NCBI RefSeq assembly: GCF_014203365.1
Contig: NZ_JACHIS010000001.1
Span: 1,426,001-1,490,000 of the forward strand
Length of the DNA: 64,000 nucleotides
Reading direction: 5' to 3'
Source: Actinoalloteichus hymeniacidonis
Lineage (GTDB): Bacteria > Actinomycetota > Actinomycetes > Mycobacteriales > Pseudonocardiaceae
Shown here: positions 31,847 through 41,776 of the stretch, in pieces
Numbering within the stretch: position 1 is the stretch's first letter
Layout: every line of letters starts with the position of its first letter
Notes under the pieces: model-generated
What the model was told of the DNA's origin: nothing
What the model saw: the letters and a program-made list of their open reading frames with translations, nothing else
Database searches by the model: none
Translations under genes and position numbers: made by a program

Positions 31847-33148
31847 TCAGGGCGTCGCGGCGAGCGCTTCACTCACCTTCGCGGCGGTCAACTCGACCTG
31901 CCACGGTCGGGCGCCCCCGGCGCGCAGTGCCGCCGAGGTGCCCTCGACGCTGCGGTCGGCAGGCGGCGTCCAGCAGGTCCGGCGTAGTAGATCCGGCTGC
32001 AACAGGTTCTCCACGGGAAGCGAGTGGTGCTCGGCCAGTTCCGTGAGCGAGGCCCGGGCCGAGGTCAGCCGCGCGGCGGCCTCCGGGTCGCGGTCCGCCC
32101 ACCGGTTGGGCGGCGGCGGGCCGTCATTGGCAGGCGAGGAGGAGGGGAGCTCGGAGTTCGGTAGCGCGGCGGCGGTCCGCAGCGCCGTCATCCAGACGTC
32201 CGCGCGTCGCCGCTGGGCCCGGCCGCCGAAGATCGGCAGCGCCACCAACGCAGCCTCGTCGGCGGGCTGCGTCTGCGCGGCCTCGATGATCGCCTTGTCC
32301 GGGAGCACCCGCCCCGGCGCGATGTCCTTGGTCCTGGCCAGTTCGTCGCGCGCCTGCCACAACGCTCGCACCGTCGCCAGCTTGCGGGGCGCGTGCATCC
32401 GATGGATGCCGGAGGTCCGACGCCACGGCTCGGGGCGCGGAGCGGGCGGCGGCGCGGTGCGCACGGCCTCGAACTCCTGAAGCGCCCATTCGAGCTTGCC
32501 CTGGGACCGCAGCTCCGCCTTCAGCGACTCCCGGAGCTGCAGCAGCAGCTCCACGTCCAGCGCCGCGTAGTTCAACCAGTCGGCAGGCAGCGGACGGCGG
32601 GACCAATCCGCCGCGCCATGCCCCTTCTCCAACCGGAAACCGAGCTGCTGCTCGACCAGCGCGCCCAACGCGACCCGCGGATAGCCCGCCAATCTGCCCG
32701 CTAGCTCGGTGTCGAACAACGTGCCGGGTCGCAGTTCGAGCTCGGCGAGACAGGGCAGATCCTGTGACGCGGCATGCAGTACCCAATCCTGACCGCCGAT
32801 CGCATCGATCAGCGGGGCGAGTCTGCCGCGCAGCGGAATCGGGTCGACCAAGACGGTGCCCGCGCCCTCACGGCGCAGCTGCACCAGGTAGGCCCTGGCG
32901 GAGTAGCGGTAGCCGGAGGCCCGCTCGGTATCCACCGCGATCGGACCCGTGCCCGCCGCGAGTGCCGTGGCGGCCACCCGCAGCGCCGCGGCATCCGTCA
33001 CCACCGGCGGTACGCCTTCGGCGGGTTCGGTCAGCTCGACGACTTCCCGATCCGACTGACCGACGGGTTCGGAGGCGGGCTCGCAACGGTGTGCATCCAC
33101 GGCCGCTGACCCTACGTCGAAGTCGACGGCGACGACGAGCAAGGTCAT
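31847..33148 (-). CDS. rnd: Ribonuclease D (3'-5' exoribonuclease with HRDC domain)
   Basis: A 433-residue DEDD-family exonuclease. The exonuclease motifs are AVDTERASGYRY (D, E), LHAASQDLPCL (D) and LNYAALDVELL (Y, D); an HRDC domain follows from about residue 225 (RKLATVRALWQARDELAR). It trims tRNA and other small RNA 3' ends. The ATG at 33148 is chosen as the last plausible start before the conserved region; the ribosome-binding site is weak, so an internal GTG is possible. It lies beside the response regulator and DUF3000 genes, an order also remembered from Streptomyces. Confidence 0.9.
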   Translation of the reverse strand: MTLLVVAVDFDVGSAAVDAHRCEPASEPVGQSDREVVELTEPAEGVPPVVTDAAALRVAATALAAGTGPIAVDTERASGYRYSARAYLVQLRREGAGTVLVDPIPLRGRLAPLIDAIGGQDWVLHAASQDLPCLAELELRPGTLFDTELAGRLAGYPRVALGALVEQQLGFRLEKGHGAADWSRRPLPADWLNYAALDVELLLQLRESLKAELRSQGKLEWALQEFEAVRTAPPPAPRPEPWRRTSGIHRMHAPRKLATVRALWQARDELARTKDIAPGRVLPDKAIIEAAQTQPADEAALVALPIFGGRAQRRRADVWMTALRTAAALPNSELPSSSPANDGPPPPNRWADRDPEAAARLTSARASLTELAEHHSLPVENLLQPDLLRRTCWTPPADRSVEGTSAALRAGGARPWQVELTAAKVSEALAATP

Positions 33149-33214
33149 GCGACACGGGATGCGAGCACCTTCTGGAGCCGTGTGAAACACCACGGACTCC
33201 AGAAGGCGCCGGAC

Positions 33215-33931
33215 TTATCTGATGACACCTGCGCGCATAGCCAGAGCGACCATCTGGGCACGATCTCCCGTGCCCAGCTTTCGGCCGATCCGCGACAGGT
33301 GGCTCTTCACTGTGAGTGCGGACAGGTTCAACGCCTCGCCGATCTCCTTGTTCGATCGACCGTCGGCGACTAACTGCAATACCTCGACCTCGCGTGCGGA
33401 AAGCTCACGCGGCGTGTTGTCCGTGCCCGGCACACGCGTGCCCGCAGCAAGGACGGGTGCCACGCTCGGATCGGCATACACGCCACCGTCGAGGACCCTG
33501 CGAACCCCATCGGTGACCACCATCGGTGAGGCGGACTTCAGCAGGTACGCCTGAGCGCCTGCCTGAAATGCCGCCCTGACCGCGTAGGGGTCGTCAGAGG
33601 ACGCCAAGACCACGATCCGAGGCCAACCATGGCCACGGAGTTCCGTGACCAGGTCGATGCCACTCCCATCCGGAAGCCCGAGATCGAGGATCGCGAGGTC
33701 GCACGGACCTGTCGCCAGGGCTCGCGCCCTGGCCTCGGCCAGCGATGCGGCCTCATGCACGGTGCCTGCGCCCATCTGCTGCAACCGAGCGGCGATCGCC
33801 TCTCGGAGCAGCGGGTGATCGTCAACCACCAATACCGAGAACAGCTCTTCCCGCGGGTGCGGGACCATGTTGGCCGGCAAAGCACCGGCTGGCGTGGTAC
33901 GAACGGCCTGACCTAAGCCGACGGCAGCCAC
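33215..33931 (-). CDS. NarL/FixJ-type response regulator (orphan)
   Basis: A 238-residue two-component regulator. The receiver domain has the acidic pair VVDDHPLL, phospho-acceptor Asp in ILDLGLPDGSG and conserved Lys in YLLKSAS; the LuxR-type helix-turn-helix is LSAREVEVLQLVADGRSNKEIGEALN. The GTG at 33931 has GGAGG with 7-base spacing, better than the ATG at 33868. No histidine kinase is adjacent. An inverted repeat 52-81 bases upstream may be an autoregulatory site. Conserved neighbour of rnd and DUF3000 in actinobacteria; targets unknown. Confidence 0.9.
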   Translation of the reverse strand: MAAVGLGQAVRTTPAGALPANMVPHPREELFSVLVVDDHPLLREAIAARLQQMGAGTVHEAASLAEARARALATGPCDLAILDLGLPDGSGIDLVTELRGHGWPRIVVLASSDDPYAVRAAFQAGAQAYLLKSASPMVVTDGVRRVLDGGVYADPSVAPVLAAGTRVPGTDNTPRELSAREVEVLQLVADGRSNKEIGEALNLSALTVKSHLSRIGRKLGTGDRAQMVALAMRAGVIR

Positions 33932-33982
33932 GTCACTACCTCCCTGGAGTCGGTCGTGCCCCCCGACCGGCACCGGGACTCT

Positions 33983-34012
33983 CGGTCAATCAGCCGCGCC
34001 ACTGATCGACCG
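33983..34012. promoter_or_regulatory. Inverted repeat upstream of the response regulator
   Basis: CGGTCAATCAG (33983-33993) and CTGATCGACCG (34002-34012) match at 10 of 11 positions with an 8-base centre. It lies 52 bases upstream of the GTG at 33931. It could be an operator or a leader hairpin. Confidence 0.45.
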
Positions 34013-34586
34013 AAAGTGGTGTCGACTGGGGCAGCGTAGCCGCCAAACGGCGCCAGCGGGACGGTCAATGTGCGATCTATCCCGATTGGGTTGTCACCGA
34101 GGTGACTTCTGATAACACGATCGGTGTACAGGCTCGTGACTGGCTAACGCCACGGCGTCGAAGAACGACATTAGTGTCCGACATTGGTCCAGACCTGCGC
34201 CGCGACTCCCGCTGTGGATGGCATCCGAGCCGTCCGATGGGCTCAGTCGCGTCTCGCCCGACCGGACCAGTGACCTCGGCATCTCACGGCCGTCCCACCT
34301 GCCTGCCGCGCCCATGGAAAGCATCGGCAGCCGGACGTGGCTTCGATAGGCCGCGCGGTGGAGTGTGATCCATCCAACGATCTTCGAACCGACAGCCGTT
34401 CGCGTACGAAGGGCAGTCGATCGACGGTGCCCTTCAGTGCCCGAGAACGGGCTGACGGATCGATTTACACCCACCCGAGCGGCCTTCAGAAGTCCGACCA
34501 TGACGAAACAGCCGGGCGAGGCGACGGAGAGGGACCACGGGGAGCCGGCAACCCGGCCCGGTCGGGGGAACGCGCGACGGTCGTCG
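34013..34586. other. Intergenic region between DUF3000 and the response regulator
   Basis: About 570 bases with no convincing gene on either strand; short open frames here lack ribosome-binding sites and actinobacterial codon bias. I see no tRNA or recognised RNA motif. Confidence 0.4.
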
Positions 34587-35132
34587 TCAGCGAGGGCGGA
34601 GCTCGACCACGCCGATCGGCGGCAGTCCCGCAGCGCTGGCCAGCACCTCGCACAACGCCTCGCCATGCGGAGCCAGCTCCGAGTCCGATGCGGTCCAGGA
34701 GGCCCGCAACTCCAGGTCATGGGTGTGCGCGGGACCCTCGATCTCGCCGAATCGGGCCGAGGACGTCACGGTGACCGTGCCGCCGAGCGTCGTCCAGCGT
34801 GCCCCGCAGCCCTCCAGGGCATCGGTCAGCCACGACCAACCGACCTGCGGCAGCAGCGGATCGCTGGCGAACTCCGAATCGAGCTCCGCCTGGAGATAGA
34901 CCACGACGCGCAGTTCGCCGTTCCAGATGTCGATGTTGTCCGGATCGTGGAGCACCACCAACCTGCCGGAGGCGAACTCATTGGTCGGGCCGGTCACCTC
35001 GGCACTGAGTGCATAGGCCCAAGGAGCGAGGCGCTGCGGCGGCCGGACCTCCTCGAAGGTCAGTTCCGACCGAGGCCGAACCGACTTCAAGGTGCTCACG
35101 GCGTGCCGGAACACCTCAGGTACTGGCGTCAT
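34587..35132 (-). CDS. DUF3000 family protein
   Basis: A 181-residue cytoplasmic protein matching the actinobacterial DUF3000 family: VFRHAVSTLKSVRPRSELTF near the start, ERL-type LAPWAYALSAEV, GRLVVLHDPDNIDIWNG in the middle and GWSWLTDALEGCGA later. ATG at 35132 is at the conserved start; an in-frame GTG at 35141 is the alternative. Its function is unknown. It is divergent from hemE across 149 bases, and the pairing DUF3000/hemE is widely conserved in this phylum, hinting at a link with haem synthesis. Confidence 0.85.
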   Translation of the reverse strand: MTPVPEVFRHAVSTLKSVRPRSELTFEEVRPPQRLAPWAYALSAEVTGPTNEFASGRLVVLHDPDNIDIWNGELRVVVYLQAELDSEFASDPLLPQVGWSWLTDALEGCGARWTTLGGTVTVTSSARFGEIEGPAHTHDLELRASWTASDSELAPHGEALCEVLASAAGLPPIGVVELRPR

Positions 35133-35281
35133 CCCGGTCACGAATCGCGACTGTAGAGGCAATCGGGGATGATGCGGGGTTCGCCACGCCGAGCGGGGCC
35201 CGGTGATCTCATCATGGCTGGAGCGCCGTACCTCACATTCGGCGCAGGTCGCGCCGCAAGGCCGGCACAACTCGTGGGAAA

Positions 35282-36415
35282 ATGGTGGACGACATGACGA
35301 ACGCTGCGCTGGTGCCCGCTCGTAGGGACCTCTCCGATGCCCCGTTCCTGATCGCCGCTGCGGGCGGTCGTCCCAGCCGTCCGCCGGTGTGGTTCATGCG
35401 GCAGGCCGGACGATCTCTGCCCGAGTACCGCAAGGTGCGAGCGGGGATCCCGATGCTCCAGGCGTGCCTCACGCCCGATCTGGCCTGCGAGGTCACGCTG
35501 CAACCGGTGCGCCGCCACGGCGTCGACGCCGCGATCCTGTTCAGCGACATCGTGGTGCCGCTGTTCGCCTCCGGCGTCGACCTGGACATCGTGCCGGGGA
35601 CCGGACCGGTGATCGCCGCCCCGGTGCGCACGGCCGCCGACGTCGCGGCCCTGCCCGTCCTGGATGAGAAGGGCGTCGAGCCCGTCGCCGAGGCGATCCG
35701 GCTCATCACCGCAGAACTCCAGGACACGCCGCTGATCGGCTTCTCCGGCGCGCCGTTCACCCTGGCCTCCTATCTGGTGGAGGGCGGGCCGAGCCGCAAC
35801 CACGAGCGCACCAAGGCGTTGATGCACTCCGAGCCGGCCATCTGGCACGCGTTGCTCGATCGTCTCGCCGACGTCGCCCTCGGATTCCTTCGGGGCCAGA
35901 TCGCGGCAGGCGTCGACGCCGTCCAGCTCTTCGACTCCTGGGCGGGCGCGCTGAGCGAGCGCGACTACCGCGAGTTCGTCCTGCCGCATTCGGCGAAGGT
36001 GCTCCACGGACTGGCCGACGCGGGGGTGCCCCGGATCCATTTCGGAGTCGGTACCGGCGAACTGCTGGTCGCCATGCGCGAGGCGGGCGCCGACGTCGTG
36101 GGCGTCGATTGGCGAGTGCCCTTGGACGTGGCCGCGGACCGACTGTCGGCCGCCGCTCCGGACGCACCCGCCCCGGTCGTGCAGGGCAATCTCGACCCGG
36201 CCGTGCTCTTCGCGGGCGAGGATGCGATCGAGCGCGAGGTCGACCGCATCCTCGCCGAGGGCAGGCATGCGGGCGGACACATCTTCAATCTCGGTCACGG
36301 TGTGCTGCCGGACACCGACCCCGAGATGATCACCCAGGTGGTCCGGTTGGTCCACGAGCGTGGCGCAGGCCTCGTCGCATCCGACGGGGCAGGCCCGGAA
36401 GTCGAAACTCGGTGA
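35282..36415 (+). CDS. hemE: Uroporphyrinogen decarboxylase
   Basis: A 377-residue enzyme converting uroporphyrinogen III to coproporphyrinogen III. The family signatures [19 protein letters not shown] and [17 protein letters not shown] are intact, and LFSDIVVPL carries the catalytic-type Asp. The start is ATG 35282 or 35294; GGGAA precedes the first. It is the first gene of hemE-cgoX-chdC, overlapping the next by GTGA, and divergent from DUF3000. Confidence 0.96.
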   Translation: MVDDMTNAALVPARRDLSDAPFLIAAAGGRPSRPPVWFMRQAGRSLPEYRKVRAGIPMLQACLTPDLACEVTLQPVRRHGVDAAILFSDIVVPLFASGVDLDIVPGTGPVIAAPVRTAADVAALPVLDEKGVEPVAEAIRLITAELQDTPLIGFSGAPFTLASYLVEGGPSRNHERTKALMHSEPAIWHALLDRLADVALGFLRGQIAAGVDAVQLFDSWAGALSERDYREFVLPHSAKVLHGLADAGVPRIHFGVGTGELLVAMREAGADVVGVDWRVPLDVAADRLSAAAPDAPAPVVQGNLDPAVLFAGEDAIEREVDRILAEGRHAGGHIFNLGHGVLPDTDPEMITQVVRLVHERGAGLVASDGAGPEVETR

Positions 36416-37881
36416 CCAGGACGACTCTGGGCCCGCACGTCGCGGTCGTCGGCGGTGGCGTCTCCGGACTCACCGCCGCCTACGAGCTACGTCGGCTGCT
36501 CGGCCGCTCGGCACGGATCACGGTGTTGGAGCAGAGCCGCCGTCTCGGCGGGAAACTCGCCACCGCGCAGTTCGGCGGTGGCGCCTTCGACGTCGGTGCC
36601 GAGGCATTCCTGGTGCGCAGGCCCGAGGTCGTCCAGCTACTCACCGAACTCGGCGCCACCGACGATCTGGTCAATCCGACCTCGGCGGGGCCCACGGTAC
36701 GAGCCGGTGGCCGGACCGTCGCGCTGCCCGCCGCCGGAACTGTGCAGGGAGTGCCCGGCTCCGTCGAGTCGGTGCGTCACGTGTTGTCGCCGCAGGCCTT
36801 GGCCCGGGTGGCAGGCGAGCCCGATGCGCCGCCGCTGCGGCTCGACGGCGGGGACGTGTCCCTCGGCGAGATGCTGCGTGCTCGATTCGGCTCCGAGCTG
36901 ACCGATCGGCTGGTCGACCCGATGCTGGGCGGGGTCTACGCGGGCAGCGCCGACCGGTTGGGGCTGCGGGCCACCATGCCCGCCCTGGCCAAGGCCATCG
37001 AGGACGGCGACGGCTCGGTGCTGCACGCTGCGGCGGGCCTCCTGCCGCCCGCGCCACAGCCCGGACAGGTCCGTCCGCCGGTCTTCGGCACCTTGCGCGG
37101 CGGTCTGATCCGCTTGATCGACCGGTTGGCCGAGGCCGCCGGTGCGACGGTCCGGCTCGGACTGCCCGTGCACGCCCTCACCAGAGGTGATGTCGGCTGG
37201 CGGCTGGCCTTCGGCGCGGTCCCCAGTCCGGAGTTGCTGGAGGTCGACGCGGTACTGCTCGCGGTGCCGCCGCCTGCGGCCCGCCGACTGCTCTCCGTGG
37301 CCGCCCCGGCCGCTTCCGCCGCCTATGGGGCGATCGACGTCGCCTCGACTGTCGTGGTCAGCCTGGCACTGCCGCCCGGTTCATCCCTGCCGGATGCCAG
37401 CGGGGTGCTGATCGCCAAGGGCGAGCGGCACGACGACGGGACCCCGTTCACGGCCAAGGCGTTCACCTTCTCCAGCCGGAAGTGGGAGCACCTCGGTGCG
37501 GGGCGGGAGTCCTCGGCGCCGCTGTTGGTGCGTGGCTCGATCGGCCGCTTCGGCGAGATCGAGACGATGCAGCGTGATGACGAGGAGCTGATCGCCTCGG
37601 TACGCGCCGATCTAGCGGAGCTGACGGGGATTCGGGCCGATCCGGTGGAGAGCCTGGTCACCCGGTGGGGCGGTGCGCTGCCGCAGTATGGAGTCGGTCA
37701 CGTCGAGGTGGTGCGGCGAATCAGAGCCGAGGTCGCCTGTCTGGCGGGTCTGGAGGTGGCGGGTGCGTCCTTCGACGGTATCGGCCTGGCGGCCTGTGTC
37801 GGCGGCGCTCGATCGGCCGCCGCGGCGTTGGCCTCGGGGTTGACCTCGGCTCCGAGCCCAGCCGAGGCGGTGCGAGGATGA
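36412..37881 (+). CDS. cgoX: Coproporphyrinogen III / protoporphyrinogen oxidase (HemY type)
   Basis: A 489-residue FAD flavoprotein. The dinucleotide motif [17 protein letters not shown] and [23 protein letters not shown] are typical of HemY-type oxidases; the FAD C-terminal motif ([15 protein letters not shown]) is present. With a chlorite-dismutase-type decarboxylase gene next to it, the physiological substrate is expected to be coproporphyrinogen III, as in other Gram-positive bacteria. The GTG start at 36412 overlaps the hemE stop; the frame is open earlier inside hemE, but that part is a shadow. Confidence 0.92.
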   Translation: MTRTTLGPHVAVVGGGVSGLTAAYELRRLLGRSARITVLEQSRRLGGKLATAQFGGGAFDVGAEAFLVRRPEVVQLLTELGATDDLVNPTSAGPTVRAGGRTVALPAAGTVQGVPGSVESVRHVLSPQALARVAGEPDAPPLRLDGGDVSLGEMLRARFGSELTDRLVDPMLGGVYAGSADRLGLRATMPALAKAIEDGDGSVLHAAAGLLPPAPQPGQVRPPVFGTLRGGLIRLIDRLAEAAGATVRLGLPVHALTRGDVGWRLAFGAVPSPELLEVDAVLLAVPPPAARRLLSVAAPAASAAYGAIDVASTVVVSLALPPGSSLPDASGVLIAKGERHDDGTPFTAKAFTFSSRKWEHLGAGRESSAPLLVRGSIGRFGEIETMQRDDEELIASVRADLAELTGIRADPVESLVTRWGGALPQYGVGHVEVVRRIRAEVACLAGLEVAGASFDGIGLAACVGGARSAAAALASGLTSAPSPAEAVRG

Positions 37882-37885
37882 GGTC

Positions 37886-38578
37886 ATGTCTGGCGTGAAC
37901 GCGGACGAGATCAACTCGTCCATTCGGTACACCATGTGGTCGGTCTTCCGTATCGAGCAGGGCATGCTGCCCGCCGATCGAGCCGAGGCCGCCCGGGAGG
38001 CGGAGGAGTACCTCGCGGGCCTGGCCGATAAGGGTGTCGTCGTCCGGGGCGTCTACGACGTGTCCGGGCTGCGTGCCGACGCGGACTACATGATCTGGTG
38101 GCACGCCGAGGACGTCGACGCCGTGCAGGCCGCGTACAACGGCATCCGGCACACGATCCTCGGTGGGGCCTCCGAGCCGGTGTGGAGCAGCGTGGGCGTG
38201 CACCGCCCCGCCGAGTTCAACCGGGCGCACATCCCTGCCTTCCTTGCGGGGGAGGAGCCGCAGAAGTACCTCTGCGTGTACCCCTTCGTGCGCTCCTACG
38301 ACTGGTACCTGCTGCCGGACGACGAACGCCGCACCATGCTCGCCGACCACGGCAAGGCCGCCCGACCGTTCCCCGACGTGCGAGCCAACACGGTGGCCTC
38401 GTTCGCGCTGGGCGACTACGAGTGGCTGCTGGCTTTCGAGGCCGCCGAGCTGTACCGGATCGTGGACCTGATGCGGGAGCTGCGGGCCACCGAGGCGCGC
38501 AGGCACGTTCGTGAGGAACTGCCCTTCTACACCGGAATCCGCGTTCCGATCGGCGAGTTGGTCTCCCGACTGCCGTGA
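37886..38578 (+). CDS. chdC: Coproheme decarboxylase (chlorite dismutase family, HemQ)
   Basis: A 230-residue enzyme of the chlorite-dismutase fold that converts coproheme to haem b with peroxide. SYDWYLLP holds the catalytic-type Tyr and [12 protein letters not shown] the proximal haem His; it lacks the distal-arginine pattern of true chlorite dismutases as far as can be judged. The ATG at 37886 lies 4 bases after the cgoX stop, so it is in the same operon and completes the coproporphyrin-dependent branch apart from the ferrochelatase gene, which is elsewhere. Confidence 0.94.
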   Translation: MSGVNADEINSSIRYTMWSVFRIEQGMLPADRAEAAREAEEYLAGLADKGVVVRGVYDVSGLRADADYMIWWHAEDVDAVQAAYNGIRHTILGGASEPVWSSVGVHRPAEFNRAHIPAFLAGEEPQKYLCVYPFVRSYDWYLLPDDERRTMLADHGKAARPFPDVRANTVASFALGDYEWLLAFEAAELYRIVDLMRELRATEARRHVREELPFYTGIRVPIGELVSRLP

Positions 38579-38589
38579 TTGCCGCTGTG

Positions 38590-38615
38590 CCGTGCCGACC
38601 CGCCGGTCGGCACGG
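38590..38615. terminator. Bidirectional terminator hairpin after the haem operon
   Basis: CCGTGCCGACC (38590-38600), loop CGCC and GGTCGGCACGG (38605-38615) form a perfect 11-bp stem between the convergent chdC and lipoprotein genes. Confidence 0.8.
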
Positions 38616-38630
38616 TAGGCGCCGGGCGGG

Positions 38631-39170
38631 TCAGGACGCGACCAGCACACCCTGATCGGTGACGCTGACGGCGGCCGAGACGCCGCGGGCTCCGCAGTCC
38701 GGCCCGTTCGGGTAGGTCGCCTCGGCGGCTGCCGTGATGGTCTCGCTGAGGATCTGGGTGTCCCGCCGGTCGGTCAGGGTCACCGTGACCTCCGCCGGGC
38801 CCGTGGCCAGTTCGGTGTAGTCGACGAATCCGGTCAGTTCCCCGGTGGGCACCGCCGACGCTCCACAGACATCCGAGGGGTCATCACCCGAGCAGCCGGT
38901 GTCCACGGTCTCGGAACCGGGGCGCAGCCCGTTGCTCGTGCAGTCGCCCGCATCGCGGCACACCGGCAGCTCGATATCGACACAGTCGTCCTGACACAGC
39001 CGGACCGTGGCTCCGGAGAGCTCCGATGCCACCTGCGCGGCGATCGTCAGCCCGATCCCGGTGCGTCCGGCTATCGCCGTGCATGCCGTTCCCGCACCGC
39101 CCTGCGCCCCACAGCCCGTCAGGACGGCCAAGGAGAACGCGACCGCCAACGATCGAGTCGATCTCTTCAT
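38631..39170 (-). CDS. Small Cys-rich lipoprotein of unknown function
   Basis: A 179-residue exported protein with lipobox AVLTGC (about Cys20). The mature part has about nine Cys residues (CTAIAG, CQDDCVDIELPVCRDAGDC, DTGCSGDDPSDVC, PDCG), suggesting several disulfides outside the cell. The C-terminal half is strand-rich (EVTVTLTDRR, SAAVSVTDQGVLV). Family not recognised. ATG at 39170. It lies 70 bases after msrB and may be co-transcribed with it, which would fit an envelope redox theme, but that is inference. Confidence 0.7.
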   Translation of the reverse strand: MKRSTRSLAVAFSLAVLTGCGAQGGAGTACTAIAGRTGIGLTIAAQVASELSGATVRLCQDDCVDIELPVCRDAGDCTSNGLRPGSETVDTGCSGDDPSDVCGASAVPTGELTGFVDYTELATGPAEVTVTLTDRRDTQILSETITAAAEATYPNGPDCGARGVSAAVSVTDQGVLVAS

Positions 39171-39240
39171 GGCCCTCAGACGGAGACGCTCGCAGGGGCG
39201 GTTGCAGTCCGGCGGGCGATAGCGAAGCCCGTGGCGTTTT

Positions 39241-39669
39241 CTACTCGGCGGGCAGCAGCTTCATCGACACCGAGTTGATGCAGTACCGCTGGTCGGTCGG
39301 GGTCTGGTAGCCCTCGCCCTCGAAGACGTGTCCGAGATGGCTGTGGCAGCTCGCGCACAGCACCTCGGTCCGGCGCGACCCGAAGCTCAGGTCCTCGCGC
39401 AGGATCACGTTGTCGCCGTCGGACGGGGTGTAGAAGGACGGCCAGCCGCAGTTGGACTCGAACTTGGTGTCGCTGTTGAACAACTCCGCGCCACAGGCCC
39501 GGCAGATGTAGACACCCCGAGTCTTGGTGTCGGTGTACTCACCCGTCCAGGCCGGTTCGGTGCCCGCCTGCCGCAGGACCGCGTACTCGACCGGGGTGAG
39601 TTCTTCCCGCCACTCCTCGTCGGACTTGACGACCTTCGGAGTGCTCCCACGGACTGGTTCCATGCTCAT
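39241..39669 (-). CDS. msrB: Peptide-methionine (R)-S-oxide reductase
   Basis: A 142-residue cytoplasmic repair enzyme that reduces methionine-R-sulfoxide in proteins. The zinc-binding pairs CRAC and CASC are present, with catalytic Cys in QRYCINS and the GWPSFY and SHLGHVFEGEG motifs. The ATG at 39669 has GAGGAGG about 9 bases upstream; the frame is open further upstream but not coding. Neighbour of the haem genes as in other actinobacteria. Confidence 0.95.
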   Translation of the reverse strand: MSMEPVRGSTPKVVKSDEEWREELTPVEYAVLRQAGTEPAWTGEYTDTKTRGVYICRACGAELFNSDTKFESNCGWPSFYTPSDGDNVILREDLSFGSRRTEVLCASCHSHLGHVFEGEGYQTPTDQRYCINSVSMKLLPAE

Positions 39670-39728
39670 CACGGTAGTCCTCCTCGGCCTACGCGCCCGT
39701 TCTTCAGTCGATCTTCGGCTGCGGACGC

Positions 39729-40076
39729 CTAGAAGAGAACGGTGCTGGCCAGCACGAGAATGTGCCAGACCAACAGCAGGAACGCGGTCAGGATCAGTGT
39801 GACCACCACCACGGCGACCAGCCGCCGCCCGCCCCCGGCCCGATTGGCGGAGTCGGTGAACTCCTCCAGCGCGGACAGCGAACCCTCGATCGTCATATCC
39901 GGCCGACGGCGTTCCATCCGGTCCAGATGTGCCGCGAACGCCATCGCCTCCGGATCGTCGCGGTCGAGTCCGATCAGGTCCTCGGTGAACCGGTCCGAGG
40001 GAGCAGCCGGACTGAACGCGTTCATCTCGTGGCGGCGAGCGTCGTCGGAATCCATCCACCGACTGCTCTCACCCAT
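39729..40076 (-). CDS. Hypothetical protein with C-terminal membrane anchor
   Basis: A 115-residue protein with an acidic cytoplasmic N-terminal part (DRFTEDLIGLDRDDPEAMAFAAHLDRMERRRPD) and a single C-terminal transmembrane helix (about residues 80-112), giving a tail-anchored topology. The ATG at 40076 follows GTGGGGGC; ATGs at 40055 and 40025 are alternatives. Function not recognised. It is upstream of msrB on the same strand (60-base gap) and divergent from the LigD-type polymerase gene. Confidence 0.6.
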   Translation of the reverse strand: MGESSRWMDSDDARRHEMNAFSPAAPSDRFTEDLIGLDRDDPEAMAFAAHLDRMERRRPDMTIEGSLSALEEFTDSANRAGGGRRLVAVVVVTLILTAFLLLVWHILVLASTVLF

Positions 40077-40277
40077 GCCCCCACGGTAGCGGGTTCGCCG
40101 GTGGCCGCCTGTGGACTCCGGCGGCAATCACCTACCCCGGGCCGGGGCGATACCCGGGTCGCCCGATGCCGGGACCGGCGGTGTGTCACCCACCTCGGGG
40201 ACCGGCTGCTCGGCCGATCCGATCGGGTCGAATCCGGCTCGACGGCGAGGGGCGCGATTGGCATTTACGCTGGTCCG

Positions 40278-41303
40278 ATGGCGGATGCTGTCGAGATTCT
40301 CGTCCCAGGACCGCACGGTGACCGACGGGTTCGGGTGACCAATCCAGACAAGATCTACTTCCCCGAACCGGGTATCACCAAGCGGGAGTTGGTGGACTAC
40401 TACCTCGCCGTCGCCGAACCGTTGCTCGCCGCGTTGCTGCACCGCCCGACGACCCTGAAGCGCTTTCCCGACGGCGTGAGCGGCGACCCCTTCTACGCCA
40501 AGCGCGTCCCGAAGGGCGCCCCGAGCTGGGTGGAGGGCGTCCAGATCACCTTCCCCTCCGGGCGCACGGCCGTGGAGGTCTGCCCGACCGAGCCTGCCGT
40601 GCTGGCCTGGGCCGCGAACCTCGGCACCTTCGACTTCCATCCCTGGCCGGTCCGCCGGTCCGACGTCGATCGGCCCGACGAACTGCGGATCGATCTCGAC
40701 CCGCAGCCCGGAACCGACTTCGACGACGCGGTGCGCGTGGCCATGGTGCTGGGCGAGGTGCTCCGTGAGGCGGGCATCATCGGCTACCCCAAGACCTCCG
40801 GCGGTCGCGGGGTGCACGTGCTGGCCCGGATCCGCCCCGACCACGACTTCGTCGGGGTACGTCGGGCGGTGATCGCGCTGGCTCGCGAGGTGGTGCGCCG
40901 GGCGCCGGACCTCGCCACGGTGTCCTGGTGGAAGGAGCAGCGCGGCGAGCGGGTCTTCCTCGACTTCAACCAGACCGCCAGAGATCGCACGATCGCCTCG
41001 TCCTGGTCGGTGCGAGGCACGCCCCGCGCCACGGTGTCCACCCCGGTGCGTTGGGACCAACTGGAGTCGGTGCAACCCGACGACTTCACGCTGCGCACCG
41101 TGCCGGACTGGTTCGCCGAGAACGGCGACGCGCACGCGGGCATCGACGAGCGGGCCTATGACCTGGCCACGCTGCTGGACTGGGCGGATCGGGACGCACG
41201 GGACCACGGACTCGGCGACATGCCCTATCCGCCGGACCACCCGAAGATGCCGGGCGAACCGCCCAGGGTGCAGCCGAGTCGGGAGCGACGGCCCGAAGGA
41301 TGA
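40278..41303 (+). CDS. LigD-type non-homologous end-joining polymerase (stand-alone primase-polymerase)
   Basis: A 341-residue archaeo-eukaryotic-primase-family polymerase like the polymerase domain of bacterial LigD. Conserved features: RVTNPDKIYFPEPGITKRELVDYY, TTLKRFPDGVSGDPFYAKR, the catalytic acidic pair in RIDLDPQPG, and SGGRGVHVLARI. It would fill gaps and add ribonucleotides during double-strand break repair. It has no fused ligase or nuclease domain and no Ku gene alongside; an ATP-dependent ligase gene is at 52727. The ATG at 40278 has no ribosome-binding site and may be leaderless. Confidence 0.88.
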   Translation: MADAVEILVPGPHGDRRVRVTNPDKIYFPEPGITKRELVDYYLAVAEPLLAALLHRPTTLKRFPDGVSGDPFYAKRVPKGAPSWVEGVQITFPSGRTAVEVCPTEPAVLAWAANLGTFDFHPWPVRRSDVDRPDELRIDLDPQPGTDFDDAVRVAMVLGEVLREAGIIGYPKTSGGRGVHVLARIRPDHDFVGVRRAVIALAREVVRRAPDLATVSWWKEQRGERVFLDFNQTARDRTIASSWSVRGTPRATVSTPVRWDQLESVQPDDFTLRTVPDWFAENGDAHAGIDERAYDLATLLDWADRDARDHGLGDMPYPPDHPKMPGEPPRVQPSRERRPEG

Positions 41304-41776
41304 GGCGGTTGGCGGCTGCTACTCGATGGTGCTGAGCTGTGGCTGTCCGAACCGAGCGTGACCAGACACGGACCGTGGGGCGTTGAATCTTCTCGTGTTC
41401 ACCGTCATCGGCGGACGCGGCCATCGGCCTCACCCGAGCCGTACCGAGGCGAACAGGGGGAATCGATCGTCCGCTGCGCTTGTTTGCATCCCGGCGATCG
41501 GGCATCGCCATCAAGTCGGCAATCGCTCTCCTACTCGCGATCATCAAGAGCGTCGGCCGTGCACGACGGTTGCTCGATTCCTGACCTCGTACAGCCCGAT
41601 GGCACCGTCGGCTCATAGGCGTCGCGGATCGTGGTGAGATCTCGCGTTCGCCAGGTCTACCGATCCCGGTTGTGTACACGTCCATCTGGTCATCCGAGAA
41701 AAAGGAGACATTTCAGTCGGGTCCAGTCGTCTGATACGTTCCTTCACAACTTCTACACTTCGCGAGGGGAGGGGCA
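41304..41776. other. Intergenic region upstream of the Mrp operon leader
   Basis: About 470 bases with no convincing gene. Its right end (41690-41776) is AT-richer and probably contains the promoter for the short ORF and the antiporter operon. Confidence 0.4.

Noticed and set aside
34094-34720. A 208-codon minus-strand frame in the gap next to DUF3000
   Set aside because: No ribosome-binding site, poor codon bias and overlap with the DUF3000 gene.
41304-41776. Possible riboswitch upstream of the Mrp operon
   Set aside because: No match to a riboswitch consensus I can recognise; only the later hairpin at 42060 is supported.
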